From positions 209,246,419 to 209,310,418 of the forward strand of contig NC_089822.1 of the NCBI RefSeq assembly GCF_035046505.1: a stretch of 64,000 nucleotides of DNA, given 5' to 3'. Made by a program: the position numbers and the translations under genes. This document shows, piece after piece, positions 12,963-39,722 of this stretch (its first letter is position 1; every line of letters begins with the position of its first letter). Source of the DNA: Tiliqua scincoides (lineage: Eukaryota; Chordata; Lepidosauria; Squamata; Scincidae). Below the pieces are notes generated by a model that saw only the letters and a program-made list of their open reading frames with translations, ran no database searches and was not told where the DNA came from.

Positions 12963-15900
12963 CTAAATAGGAGGAGAAACAAACAGAACCTTATGTACCT
13001 GTTTAGCAGCTGGAGGAGCCATTTTTATGCTGACACTACTTTGCAGGCCTAAATTAACCCACTCTGGCTAGAACAGCTATATTTTTCTTCATGGCACACT
13101 GACCTTTATGGCCTTCTCTATGGTCTTTGCCTTTTGTAATATTACTCAGGGCTTGTTTCTAGGTCAACTGTGTGTAGTAGTGAATTGTCTGTCCCTCTTC
13201 CTCCACCGGCTCCTTACAGTCTCCTCCTTCGAGCCGACAGAGGAAGAGGGACCAACAATTCATTGCTACAGACAGTTGTCTTTAAAAAAGGCCTCAGAAC
13301 CCAGAAAATTTTTCAACAATTTTCAATTGCTGTGCTCCAAACTCCCACAGCCCACCTGTGGACATGGCACACCAACTGAAAATTCCTGGTCTAGAGATCA
13401 TAATGTCAGTGTATGGCTCTGCCCTCTTCAAATCAAGCCATGTTCCACCTAGGTCAGTGGTGTCTGCACTAAAGGGTGATGGCTATTCGGTATTTCAGTA
13501 TTTTGAGCCTGTCTGGTCATACAAAGGATTGAACATGGGGCCTTTATGAAAAACAGGTGCTTTACCACTGACCTACAGATCTCCGATCACCAAATCTTAC
13601 TCAGAAATGCCACCTCAGCACTCAGGAAGAAAACTCAGGTATAGCTTATTTGCATAAGCTAACTGATTTAACTGGATGCAAATTAACAACTGACTGGCAT
13701 TAAGACACTCCAACCTCTATCAAAACTTCATCTGTCGATATGCCACAGTGGGCAGATTTAAAACTGGCTCAATGGGAACCTTGTTCCTTCTCTGCCTCTT
13801 CTAAACATTTGTATGAAGATGCAGCTTGACTGCTCATTTCACATGGCTCATATGAGGTCTTGATGACACTACAAAAGAAATGTTTGATGATATCAGGGTT
13901 CACCAGGTAAGGGACAAAAAAGAAGAAACAAGGTAAACATCCTTGAAGTCATCAAAGATAATTGCCAGCTTAATTCAGAGCACCACTAGTCTGTCTCCAG
14001 AGAGCAGAAAAGTGAATTAAGAGCTGCCTTTTATCCATTACTTTGTTCTCAGATGTCTGATCATCAAAGTCTGGTAGAACTGTACACTTTTCTGATTCAT
14101 GTCATTACAAATCAACAAGTCATGGAAAGTGATCACCACATTTTTCAGTTTGGAAAAATACAATGTAGGCAAGCAATCAGCTTGGCAAACAGGATCAGGG
14201 CCTTCAATCAGAAGGAGCCTGGAATATCTTCCCATTACAGCTCAGTCATATCCTCCCCCCCTCCATGCTGATGCAGCTGTGTCAAAAAAAGCTTGTATTG
14301 CATCCTGTGGGGGGGAGGCAAATTGGGTGGTATCCAGTACAAGTTGCCTGTGCTGGGTGCCACGCCCCCAGCTCCCAACATGCCTGCTGCCCTTCCCTGT
14401 TCTGCCCCACTCCACCTCCTCCTGCCCCACTCTGACCCCACAGCCAACTCACAATTGTCACTAGGCCTTTACTGCCTCTCCACTGGTGCTCTGGCAGCAC
14501 TCAACTGCATGCTGCTGGAGTACATTTTACAACTGCTATAAAGCAGGTTCCACTGCCAGAATGCTAGTTCTGGCAGTGGAGAAGCCAGATAGGATTGGGC
14601 TCTTAGTGCGCAATCGTAACCAACTTTCCAGCACTAGCATAGCTGTGCCAGTGGGGCATGTGCTGCATCCTGCAGTTGGGGGGCACTCATGGAGGCCTCC
14701 TCTAGTTTCGACAATGTTTGTTCCATTACCTCAAAGATGCATTGCCCTTATGTCGGTGCTGGAAAGTGGGTTAGGAGCGCACCCTTAGTCTGATTCAAGT
14801 ACAATTGTGTTTAGGTAAATGACAAATTCCCCAAGCTGAAAGTGTACAGCAGAACCAACTCCTCCTGACACACAAGGAGGCATGCCAAATGCTGCCCCCC
14901 TTACCTGAGGATGTGCCAGCCTCTGCTCCTTCTACTCTCTAATGTTCTTACTCAGCACTTTCCTCCTCGCCCTCTTCCTCTCTGCCCCATCTTCCTTCTC
15001 CAGTCCAGAGTGTAAAAGGAGAAGCAGTGGCAGCAAGCAGGCAGACAGAGCTGTGTGCCCTCCACAAATCTGCTGCCTGAGGCAACCAGTTGACCTCATG
15101 GATGGGTTGGCCCTGGTGGAAAGAAATGCATGCAACACAGCAAAGAAGTGCTGAGAAGATTTACCTGCTTGTTCAGGCAAATGTAAACAACTGGATTATA
15201 TATGGTGCCTGTTTTAGCCATGTACATGGGGATGCTCTGGATTTTGGGGTCCACAATCACTTCTGGTTTCACCACTTTGGCCAGGGCAAAAACTGCATAG
15301 GGCATCCAGCTAAGAAGAAAGGCCAGAATCATGACAACCACTGTCTTTGTCACCTGAGACTCTGCCCGCTGAGTTGAATTGCTTTGTACCAAACCACTTT
15401 TTGCCACCTAAAGAGAGGGAGAGTAGAAGATGCAAACAAAAGCAACATATTTTTCAGTTTCTCTGCCCTGTACACTTTGCCCCTGTAAAGGACTGTACCC
15501 GTTTCCACAATTCTTGTGTTCTGTATTGTGCTGTAAAATGAATGTCTGGGGGGGGGGGAAATTGTTTTGGTGGAAATTACTTAAAACTGGCCATGTGATT
15601 GGGTAAAATTCTTATTTATTTATTCCCACATGAAGCTGCCACATGAAACTATGATCTTGCCGGGTGGACTGCAAGTGTAAGAACTGTGAACATGGGAAAA
15701 GTTCAGCCCTCTCCCCACCCACACACATTGTTGGTCTTTTAAAATCACACCCACACCCTCTGCTTAACACATGCTAAGGGGCAGACCCACATTTGAAGAC
15801 ACCGTTCTGCTGCTATCACATGTGGTTCAGCAGTTATGCTTTCATGAAGTTCAGTCCCTTCATGTCAATCCCACAACTTTCCAAGTACTAACAGCACAAT

Positions 15901-18900
15901 CCTATGCGTGTCTTCTCAAAAGTAAGCTCCTTTGAGTTCAATGGGACTTGCTCTCCGATAAGTGTGCATAGGGTAGCAGCCCAATATAGGCAAGAGACAT
16001 AAGTTGGGGTTTTACACAGATTTTTTTTGAATCACAGTTTGGAAATTATTTTTTTTAAACGCCTTTATAACTTTCAGGAAATTAATTCTGTCCTTTGCAT
16101 CTCACGATTTAGAGCTCTCTGAATGGCTCAGAAGTGCATATGGTGCTGGTTTGCCTTTTGCAGCAGTTCTAACAGCATGGACCTTCCTTGTTTCTCTCAA
16201 AAGCATTAACCAAAGCTATGACAGTGATCTACAGATGCAAATGAGTCCAACAGGGACTCCAGGGACAACAATAAAGGGTGGAAGATTGTGACAGCTGCTT
16301 GACAATGCCTGCGCTAAGGATTCCCAACATGCCCTGGAATATTGTGCCTATAAATAGCTGTAAGTCATAATAGTGTAGAGGGCATACCTAACTGGAATGT
16401 TCTAATTAAGGTCAGGCAGTTGTTTCTGAAACTCCTAACCATGTGCCTACTCCAAGGCTGTATTTGCTTTTTCTTCGTTTTTTCCTTTGTCCTTTCTTTT
16501 GCAGTTTTTTTGTCCTTTCTTAAGTCCTTTTCTATTAGATAATCATAGCATTTTATCTATATTGCTCCAGTGTCAGTCTGCTGTTATATACATGGCCCAA
16601 TCCTATCCCGGACTGGGAGAGCGTATGCTCCACCAAAACATACTGTGCAAAAAGTGCTGGAAAGCACTTTGTGACAGCACTTCTAGCTGGCACAGCGGTG
16701 GGAAAACCAGAGTCTTCCCGTGCATACCAGCACTCACAGGGATGCCCACTGGCACAGATAAGTCCAGTGCAGGCACAAGAGAAAGGCAGGGGAGGGCGGG
16801 GAGGAGGTGGAACTGGGTAGGGGTGGCAATGGGGGCAGGGAGTGGGTGGTCAGATCAGGGAGGGGGCGGAATCGGCTGCACCAGTACACACTTGTGCCAG
16901 CAATATCACTGCTACAGGTCCTAGTTGATCCACTGCAGTTGCTGGGACTTGCCCAGGGGACAAGGGAATAAGGAGACCTCTAGCAACCTAAATTTCCCCT
17001 GTAGGGTGCAGTGTAACCCGCACCAGTGCCCCTGCATCACCACAAGGGAATTTAGTTAGGATTGGGGTGATTCCACAGGCCTACAAAATTGAGGGTCAGA
17101 AAAGTTTTTCCCAAACTTTATGGTGATTTGCTATGAATTTGGGGTGCTGATTCCAAAAATGGCATCCGTTTTGCCCTATCACGTCTAGTTTGGAGCTATA
17201 GTATAGCCTCATTAGTGAATGGTTCAAGCAGCTTCCTCATGAGGAAGCTGCTTGAACCATTCACTAATGAGGCTATACTATATCTCCAAAACTAGACGTG
17301 ATAGGGCAAAATGCATACCATTTTTGGAATTAGCACCCCAAATATACCCAGGAATTGGTGTAAGGAAGCAAAATGTGCGTTGGCCTGTGTTATGCGTCTG
17401 ATCCAGTCCCCTGACGTACAAAGGGGATTCTGTGCAAGGAGGCTTATTCTCTGTTCACTTCCTTTGAAGACCCAGCACCAAACACACAACCCTTTCCACA
17501 CACTAAATTCTTTGATGTGTGCATGCTCTTGCACCTGCAAGAAATCACTAGACATACTGATGGCCACTAGCTGCCTTGGTTGGCTTTAGACAACTTTATC
17601 AAGGACTGGTCTATCAATGGTTATTTAGTCATGATGGCTGTGCAATACCTCCGAGTTCAGCAACATTATGCTTCTGTTGCATATCTGTTGCAGAGGAGTA
17701 ATGGCAGGAAAGAAGGATACCTTGTTTGCCTGCTTGTAGGTTTCTCAGGAGAATATGGTGGATCATTGTGGGATACAAGATACTGGACTAAATGGGCCTT
17801 TGGCCCGAATGAGCAGGGCAAATCATGTGTTTTTATGTTTGTACTAGATCTTGGCAATAGGTCTATGCAACAGACTTTGAAGTACAGTAAATGGATTTTG
17901 AGGGGTTTTTGTTCTGTTTTGTTTTTGGGAAAAAGTAGGATTTATCTAAAAGTAGGGATTTGGCGTGAAATTCAGGGGAAAATTCTCAAGGACTGATGGG
18001 ATTGCAACTTGAGTTTTCCACCATTTCTTTTTTTTTTTTTTTAACCCACTCTATTACTTTTAGAAAGTTCCTGGAGTCCTTTTGGAAACTCCAACCTCAT
18101 AGTACTGTGGAGAAAAATAAAATACAGGTGACTCACCTTTCTCAGGGAGCAAATGAGCTTGCCATATGACAAAAGAATCAGGGTCAAAGGAATCAGGAAA
18201 CAACAAATGAAGAGAGACAAGTGGTAGCTGCGGCTCTTCCAGTCGTCTCTGTGCCAGGCTGGGGCGCAATTGGAGGCAATACCTTCCACATCATAGCTAC
18301 TCCAGCCAAGAAGTGGTGGAATAGTCCACACCGCAGACCAGAGCCAGACAAATAGGAGGGCCAGGATGGCATGTTTCTTCCCAAACTGAATGGCTTTGAA
18401 TGGCCTGCATACCACCAGGTACCTCTCCACAGCACACACCACCACTGACCAAAGGGCCACCAGCCCTACATCGGGGAAAGGAAATAATAATGCAAGTTAT
18501 TCTCATGTTTCATTGACAAGGGGTGGTGGTGGTGAAGGCTGCCTAATCAACCCTTTCCCCTATGTATTTCCCTGCCCACAGGGCTGGCTCCATGTTTCAG
18601 GGGCTCTTAGCAAAGTCCATGGGCCCCTTCCTACTTGGGTGAGTCCTAAGACAGTCACTCCAACACCACCATGATCACCCCCCCCCCCCAATGTAAAGAC
18701 TATAGGGCAGAGGTGATGCCAGCAGTGGTGAATCTAGTGAGGGTAGGAGGCGGCTCACACCTGGTAACATCCTGGGGGAGGTGTGTGTGACACCACTAGT
18801 GGTCAAAATTATGGAAACCTTGATATTTACAAATAATACCATCATGAATATTAATTTGCATAGAAAATCCAAGTAATTATTATCTCAACCCTGAGTAACT

Positions 18901-19728
18901 TTTTTCACTGTAATTGGGGCTATTGGGGCTACAATGCATTGATTTGTATTTGTATATGCAATCTGAGGATTGCATATATAAACACAGGTACACGTATTGG
19001 GCTAATTCAGACCATACTTAAAAGTCCAACCAGCCCCACATGAAAAAAAAAATATACACACTGAGCACGTGAATGCCAGCCTCTCCCCTCCCTTCTTGGA
19101 GAATTTGGGGCATTTTCTCTAATCACATGGGGGGTTTCATCTGAGCCACCCCCATGCAATTAGAAAAAAGTGTCCTTAATTCCTCCAGGTGCAAGGGAAG
19201 GGGTCAGAATGTGTGTGCTTAATGAGCACACATGTCTATTACCACGTGGGTCAGATGTTGACAGTATTGTCTGTATGGACAAACTTTGTTACGCATGCTA
19301 TACAACCTATACAGAAGAACTTTCATCAGTAATAACATACAGCGATTGAGATGGCTAAGAGGCAAACACTTACCAAACAGAGCAACACAGAAACCCTGGA
19401 AGATGCAGAATGACTTGCTTTGGAAGTAATATCCTTGCAGATTAGCGTCTGTGGTGGGACAAAGTCCAATCACTATGCTAAAGATGTCAGCGACTGACAA
19501 GTTCACCACAGCATAATTAATAGGAACCCTGAGAAATTTGTACCTGATGGTTAATATAATTATGATGCCGTTGAACCAGAGACCCAAGAACACACCAAGA
19601 GCCATTAGGACTCCGAGAACAAACTTGTATTTCCTTTCAATGACCCAGTCCGTGCAGGTAGTGGAATGACATGTCGAGTTGGCTTCAAGGGATGTTGAAA
19701 CATTGGAAGAAAACAGAGAATGATTCAT
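12738..19728 (-). CDS. OPNPT: Parietopsin, complete four-exon opsin gene
   Basis: Light-sensing seven-helix receptor of parietal-eye photoreceptors. Exons on the minus strand: 19728-19374, 18465-18137, 15407-15165 and 12962-12738, all GT-AG, giving 383 residues. What is seen: three N-glycosylation sequons before TM1 (Asn2, Asn9, Asn17), disulfide Cys108-Cys185, ERY at 132-134, the retinal Lys in MAKTGTIYNPVVY (Lys293) and NPVVY. At the rhodopsin counterion position 113 the residue is Gln (Gln111 here, CIFQG), while Glu is present at position 181 (Glu179, SYDVEG). Family knowledge: Gln113 with Glu181 is the parietopsin pattern; rhodopsin, cone opsins and pinopsin carry Glu113. Lizard parietopsin is reported as a green-sensitive pigment signalling through Go and opposing pinopsin in the same cell. 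The intron usually found in the second extracellular loop of ciliary opsins is absent. The last exon is inferred from splice signals and is the least certain part. No frame damage was seen. Confidence 0.88.
13495..13590 (-). mobile_element. tRNA-derived SINE fragment
   Basis: On the minus strand, GTAGGTCAGTGGTAAAGCAC (A-box side) followed by CATGTTCAATCC (B-box side) is the spacing of a tRNA-like Pol III promoter. It lies in parietopsin intron 3. Confidence 0.6.
14606..14784. mobile_element. Short MITE, target duplication TTA
   Basis: The ends GTGCGCAATCGTAACCAACT and GTGGGTTAGGAGCGCACCC are inverted, with TTA on both sides (14603-14605 and 14785-14787). The left neighbour (to 14602) ends GATAGGATTGGGCTC, a second, older member of the same family. 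Both lie in parietopsin intron 3. Confidence 0.75.
15165..15407 (-). CDS. OPNPT: Parietopsin exon 3
   Basis: Acceptor CTCTCTTTAG, donor AAGCAG|GTAAAT, 81 codons in phase 0. It covers the third cytoplasmic loop, TM6 (ILAFLLSWMPYAVF) and TM7 with the chromophore Lys (MAKTGTIYNPVVY), ending NKQ. The junction after NKQ is at the same place as in rhodopsin. Confidence 0.92.
15888..15985. mobile_element. 90-bp palindromic MITE
   Basis: Reads AGCACAATCCTATGCGTGTC, then AAAAGTAAGCTCC, TTCAATGGGACTTGCTCTCC and GTGTGCATAGGGTAGCAGCC. A diverged copy of the unit also at 979-1073, inside parietopsin intron 2. Confidence 0.7.
16594..17067. mobile_element. Probable long MITE of the AATCCTAT family
   Basis: Begins GGCCCAATCCTATCCCGGAC and ends TTAGTTAGGATTGGGGTGA. 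The GC-rich centre is typical of the long form. No clear target duplication; boundaries are approximate. Confidence 0.5.
17135..17345. repeat. Loopless near-perfect palindrome, arms of about 105 bp
   Basis: The left arm (from about 17135 to 17239) and right arm (17240 to 17345) are inverted copies that meet at TCATGA with no spacer; the centre reads AGCTTCCTCATGAGGAAGCT. Only a few mismatches are seen, mainly in the outer part (GGCATCCGTTTTGCCC against GGGCAAAATGCATACC). Probably a foldback element. It lies in parietopsin intron 2. Confidence 0.9.
17690..17850 (+). mobile_element. CR1 3' end fragment
   Basis: The segment TGGATCATTGTGGGATACAA, followed by ATACTGGACTAAATGGGCCT and TTGGCCCGAATGAGCAGGGC, is the CR1 3' UTR in plus orientation, of an older subfamily than the copies at 6-8 kb. 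Confidence 0.75.
18137..18465 (-). CDS. OPNPT: Parietopsin exon 2
   Basis: Acceptor CCCCGATGTAG, donor AGAAAG|GTGAGT. It runs from the end of TM3 (VALWSVVVCAVERYLVV) through TM4, extracellular loop 2 (GWSSYDVEGIASNCAP) and TM5 to SLRK, in one uninterrupted exon of 329 nt. It contains Glu179, the presumed counterion. Confidence 0.92.
18718..18870. mobile_element. Fragment of the hAT family seen at 23.6-25.2 kb
   Basis: CAGCAGTGGTGAATCTAGTG and CCTGGGGGAGGTGTGTGTGA, then ACACCACTAGTGGTCAAAAT, parallel CACCACTCGTGACCAAAATC at about 24985. It sits in parietopsin intron 1 and is truncated. Confidence 0.5.
19374..19728 (-). CDS. OPNPT: Parietopsin exon 1
   Basis: Starts ATG (MNHSLFSSNVSTSLEANST) and runs through TM1, TM2 (NYAVVNLSVADIF, with the conserved Asp) and the first part of TM3 (SFCIFQGFCVALF). 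The donor is TTTG|GTAAGTG. This ATG is the first in frame before TM1 and gives a normal opsin N-terminus. Confidence 0.9.
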
Positions 19729-19786
19729 CCTTCCATTTTGTTAGGGAGAGGTAAACTCTGACTGCACAAAGCAGAATGATCTCTCA

Positions 19787-19792
19787 TAATCC
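19787..19792 (+). promoter_or_regulatory. Possible OTX/CRX site upstream of parietopsin
   Basis: TAATCC lies 59 bases upstream of the parietopsin start codon. CRX/OTX homeoproteins bind this core in vertebrate photoreceptor promoters. A 6-bp match alone is weak evidence, and the transcription start is unknown. Confidence 0.25.
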
Positions 19793-20054
19793 TCCCACTG
19801 TGCCTCTCACAAAAGAAAGTAGTAGATGCAACAATACATTATCCCTTTCCTTTGCAATCCCTTTGTAATGACGGGGGGGGGGGGGAGTGGTGTAATATGC
19901 TCCCAGGCTGAACAAGACACATTTGCTGTCATGGTGGAAACAGATATGTCTTTATATTTCATACCTCTCCAGCAGCGTAACATAAACGGAAATTTAATCA
20001 TAAATGTTCAGCGTCATTTAAGATTCGGTTTCGAGTACAGATGGATAAATGTGT

Positions 20055-20350
20055 GATTGTTTGGACTCAGTGAGAGTGTTAATGCTTTTGACAAAGTTCC
20101 TCATGACATCCTGGTGGACAAGCTGGTGGGATGTAGGCTGGATGATGCTACTGTCAGGGTACTCTGTGGCTGGCTGATGTACTTGAAGTGTTTGTCAACG
20201 ACCCTTTGTTGACCTGGAAGGAAATGATGTGGGATGCCTCAAAGCTCTGTATTGGGCCTGGTGTCATACAATATCTTTCTAAATGAATTGGATGAGGGGG
20301 TAGAGGGGATGCTTCTCAGATTTGTAGACAGCACCAAAATGGGAAGAGTA
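20055..20350 (+). mobile_element. Degraded CR1-like reverse transcriptase fragment
   Basis: Conceptual translation gives AFDKVPHDILVDKLVGCRLD and then VLGLVSYNIFLNELDEGVEG, the RT palm before the catalytic YADD, interrupted by stops. It lies between parietopsin and TNNC1. Confidence 0.7.
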
Positions 20351-20599
20351 GCTAATACCTTAAAGAAAGGGGTTCCTAACTAATGCCCATGGGAGATGGT
20401 TTGTCCAGCCCATGGTTCTTCATCCTGCCAGAGTTGGGCTTCATAGTCAGCTGAGCTGCCAAGCAAATGAAGCCCCCTTAAGGAATACTCTAGTTGCCAA
20501 ACAGGTGACAAAGCACATCCATGGGGCTGCATTGCAGCTGCATTTTTGATCTCTCATTGCTCTCTCACACACATACAGCAATGCTTGTTTGTATTGATC

Positions 20600-20690
20600 T
20601 TTTATATGGCTTTTGTGGGTTTTATGAACTGCCTTGAAGAATTGTAGAATGGAACTGTAGGATAAAGTGCCAAATAAATAAATGGTGCAA
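20600..20690 (+). mobile_element. LINE 3' tail (L2-like)
   Basis: TATGAACTGCCTTGAAGAAT followed by AAGTGCCAAATAAATAAATG is the usual 3' end of L2/CR1-group elements with an AAAT-repeat tail; compare 25600-25680. Confidence 0.5.
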
Positions 20691-20769
20691 AATAGGGGTG
20701 TGTGTAATTTTTATATTTTTAGAATTCACATAATCCTATTGATAACCTCCATATTACATGTACTGTATC

Positions 20770-20872
20770 TATTCTTTCACATTCTGCCTCATCTTTTCCT
20801 CATCTCTCATCTCTCCTGATCTTTTCTCATCTTTTCTCATCTCTCCTGATCTTTCCTCACCTCTCTCCTTAT
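20770..20872. repeat. CT-rich low-complexity tract
   Basis: Imperfect repeats of TCTTTTCTCATCTCTCCTGA between the parietopsin and TNNC1 genes. Confidence 0.7.
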
Positions 20873-21273
20873 ATACATTTGTGGATTTCTAATGCTGCTT
20901 GGCTATACTGCTTAGCTCTACTTGGAATTAAAAACTGAGCTTGAACAGATTGTGTTTATGAGGGTGTGGATTATGGTACCTCCTGACTCTCTCTTTCTCC
21001 ACACCTCAGTGAAATTGGCTCATGTTCTTTCCAATCCCCTTTGACATAGAACTTCCCCCATGGGATGAGCTAGAACAGGCATGGAGCCCATAGCTGGGAT
21101 GCATGATGTGTTAGTAAGACTATCAAGAGGAAGCTCTAATGTAAATCCAAAATTGAACTGAATTTCTTCTGAAAAGCATGCTTGGCACTGTTGAATGCAT
21201 GAATGACTTCTGTAGTATGAATGATTTTTGTAAAACAACCAACCAACCAATCACTACTGTAGTTTTAAAATTA

Positions 21274-21279
21274 TTTTAT
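21274..21279 (-). terminator. TNNC1: Candidate TNNC1 polyadenylation signal
   Basis: AATAAA on the minus strand, about 615 bases after the TNNC1 stop. It would give a 3' UTR that includes two MITE copies. A closer, weaker signal cannot be ruled out. Confidence 0.35.
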
Positions 21280-21482
21280 TAGTATTTCAGAAAGAAATAG
21301 TATTTCTGTACACACTATTTTTTTTTTTACACTTGACATTGAATGGGGATCAGGTAAATTAGAGATGGCATCCTCCACTGTAAACATCACCATTTTTAGT
21401 GAATTGTTGTCTCAATAGTCATTCAAGCCTTATTTGATGTGATATGATTTTTTTTTCACTGTAACTCCCATAACCCATTAAG

Positions 21483-21668
21483 GCTGCAATCCTATACACA
21501 CTTTCATAGAAATAAGTCTGACTGAACTCAGTCAAACTTCTGAGTAGACACGCATAGGTTTGTGTTTTAAAGCTGCAAGCATATGCACCATTACATGGGA
21601 AGAAGCCCCACTGAACAGAAAGGGGCTTACTTCCAAGTAAATATGCATAGGTTTGTGCTGTAATATGC
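21483..21668. mobile_element. Two adjacent 90-bp palindromic MITE copies
   Basis: The first starts GGCTGCAATCCTATACACAC and ends CACGCATAGGTTTGTGTTTT. The second follows with GCTGCAAGCATATGCACC and ends ATGCATAGGTTTGTGCTGTA. Both diverge from the consensus, and they lie in the presumed TNNC1 3' UTR or just downstream. Confidence 0.65.
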
Positions 21669-21894
21669 TATGATCACTAAAGCCAATAGCAATAAAAGGA
21701 TTACAATAATAATCTGACTCAACAAATATCCATAGGATGGCTCTTTGAGGTACTTAAGGTAAACTGATTTGCGTTTTCCAGATATTCCCCATGTTCAGCA
21801 CATGCCTTCATGCAAGCAGCAAGGGAAGTAGAACTGATGAAATGGCACAAGTCAAAACTGAAGATGTTCAAAAGAGGAGGCTGGGATCCAAGGT

Positions 21895-38695
<16,801 letters not shown>

Positions 38696-38783
38696 GGTGA
38701 GTTATTGTTGGTCAGGAGCTGGGCTGAGATGCAACACTGAACAGAGACAAACTTCAAATCACACTCCCTCCCCTGAAGCTCTG

Positions 38784-38791
38784 CTTATATA
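38784..38791 (-). promoter_or_regulatory. TNNC1: TNNC1 TATA box
   Basis: TATATAAG on the minus strand, about 90 bases upstream of the start codon, predicts transcription start near 38755. A TATA promoter fits a tissue-restricted sarcomere gene. Confidence 0.65.
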
Positions 38792-38899
38792 GTAGGCTGT
38801 CAGTCCTCAATATGTCAATCAGGAACTGCAACTCACTCACTATGCAGCCTTACATATATATACACCCATGAAAGGCTGTACTATCTGCTCCAAGCAAGA

Positions 38900-39662
38900 C
38901 TCCTCACCCTGTCTGAAGGGGAGATATGCAAAGTTGGTTACAGCTGACATTTCTAAAGCCTCTTGCTAATTCCACTGATGCTTTGCCTTTGACCTCAGTG
39001 GACACAGAGCCAAAGTAGAAACTGATCTTTGCTACATGTGTACATATTTCAGGGATCAGATGGCACATGTCCAGAGTTTGGGGTCCCACACTCCTAGGTT
39101 TTCAAGCCCTGTTGTTCTCACAGTGGGATAACAGTAAGACACATACGGGCTATATAGTATGTACACCTGATGCCCCACCAATGGAACAGGAGTGTCCCAT
39201 TGAAAGAATAATTCTATTTCAGGGAACATTTCTCAAGATTTCACATGTACGCTGTGGTACCAAGGACAGGAGCACAGGCTAACACCCTGTGGACAGGGAC
39301 AGACAATTACAAGCCTATTCAAACATATCCCTGCAGGGAATATGGTGCAGTCCTCCATCTAAAGGAACCATCTCAGAATGCCTGCATGGGGTTGACCAAG
39401 ATCACCCTGGCATCAAAATCTTCCTGAGAAAAATCTTTTTGGACAAGCACATTCTTGCACTGTATCGTATGAGGCCTGTCACTGTACCACATGATTAGTC
39501 TGAATTGGTTCTTATGCAGCTCACAGTAGGCATCTGTCTGAGTTGTTTACATTCCTATTCATGCAAAACAATTGGCATGACAATCGGCAAAACAATTTGC
39601 TCTTTCATTTCCTTTGTCCAGAGAGAGGCAATAGAATTGGGAGTATTTTTACACTATAAAAA

Positions 39663-39722
<60 letters not shown>

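Noticed and set aside
16487-16924. 145-codon plus-strand frame
   Set aside because: It overlaps the probable long MITE at 16594-17067 and has no family resemblance.
12738-19728. Calling the opsin rhodopsin, pinopsin or parapinopsin
   Set aside because: Rhodopsin, cone opsins and pinopsin have Glu at site 113; this has Gln with Glu at 181. Parapinopsin is harder to exclude by eye, but the Gln/Glu pattern is that of parietopsin.
39664-39722. CRISPR-like or regulatory array
   Set aside because: Plain GTCT/CT microsatellite without spacers.
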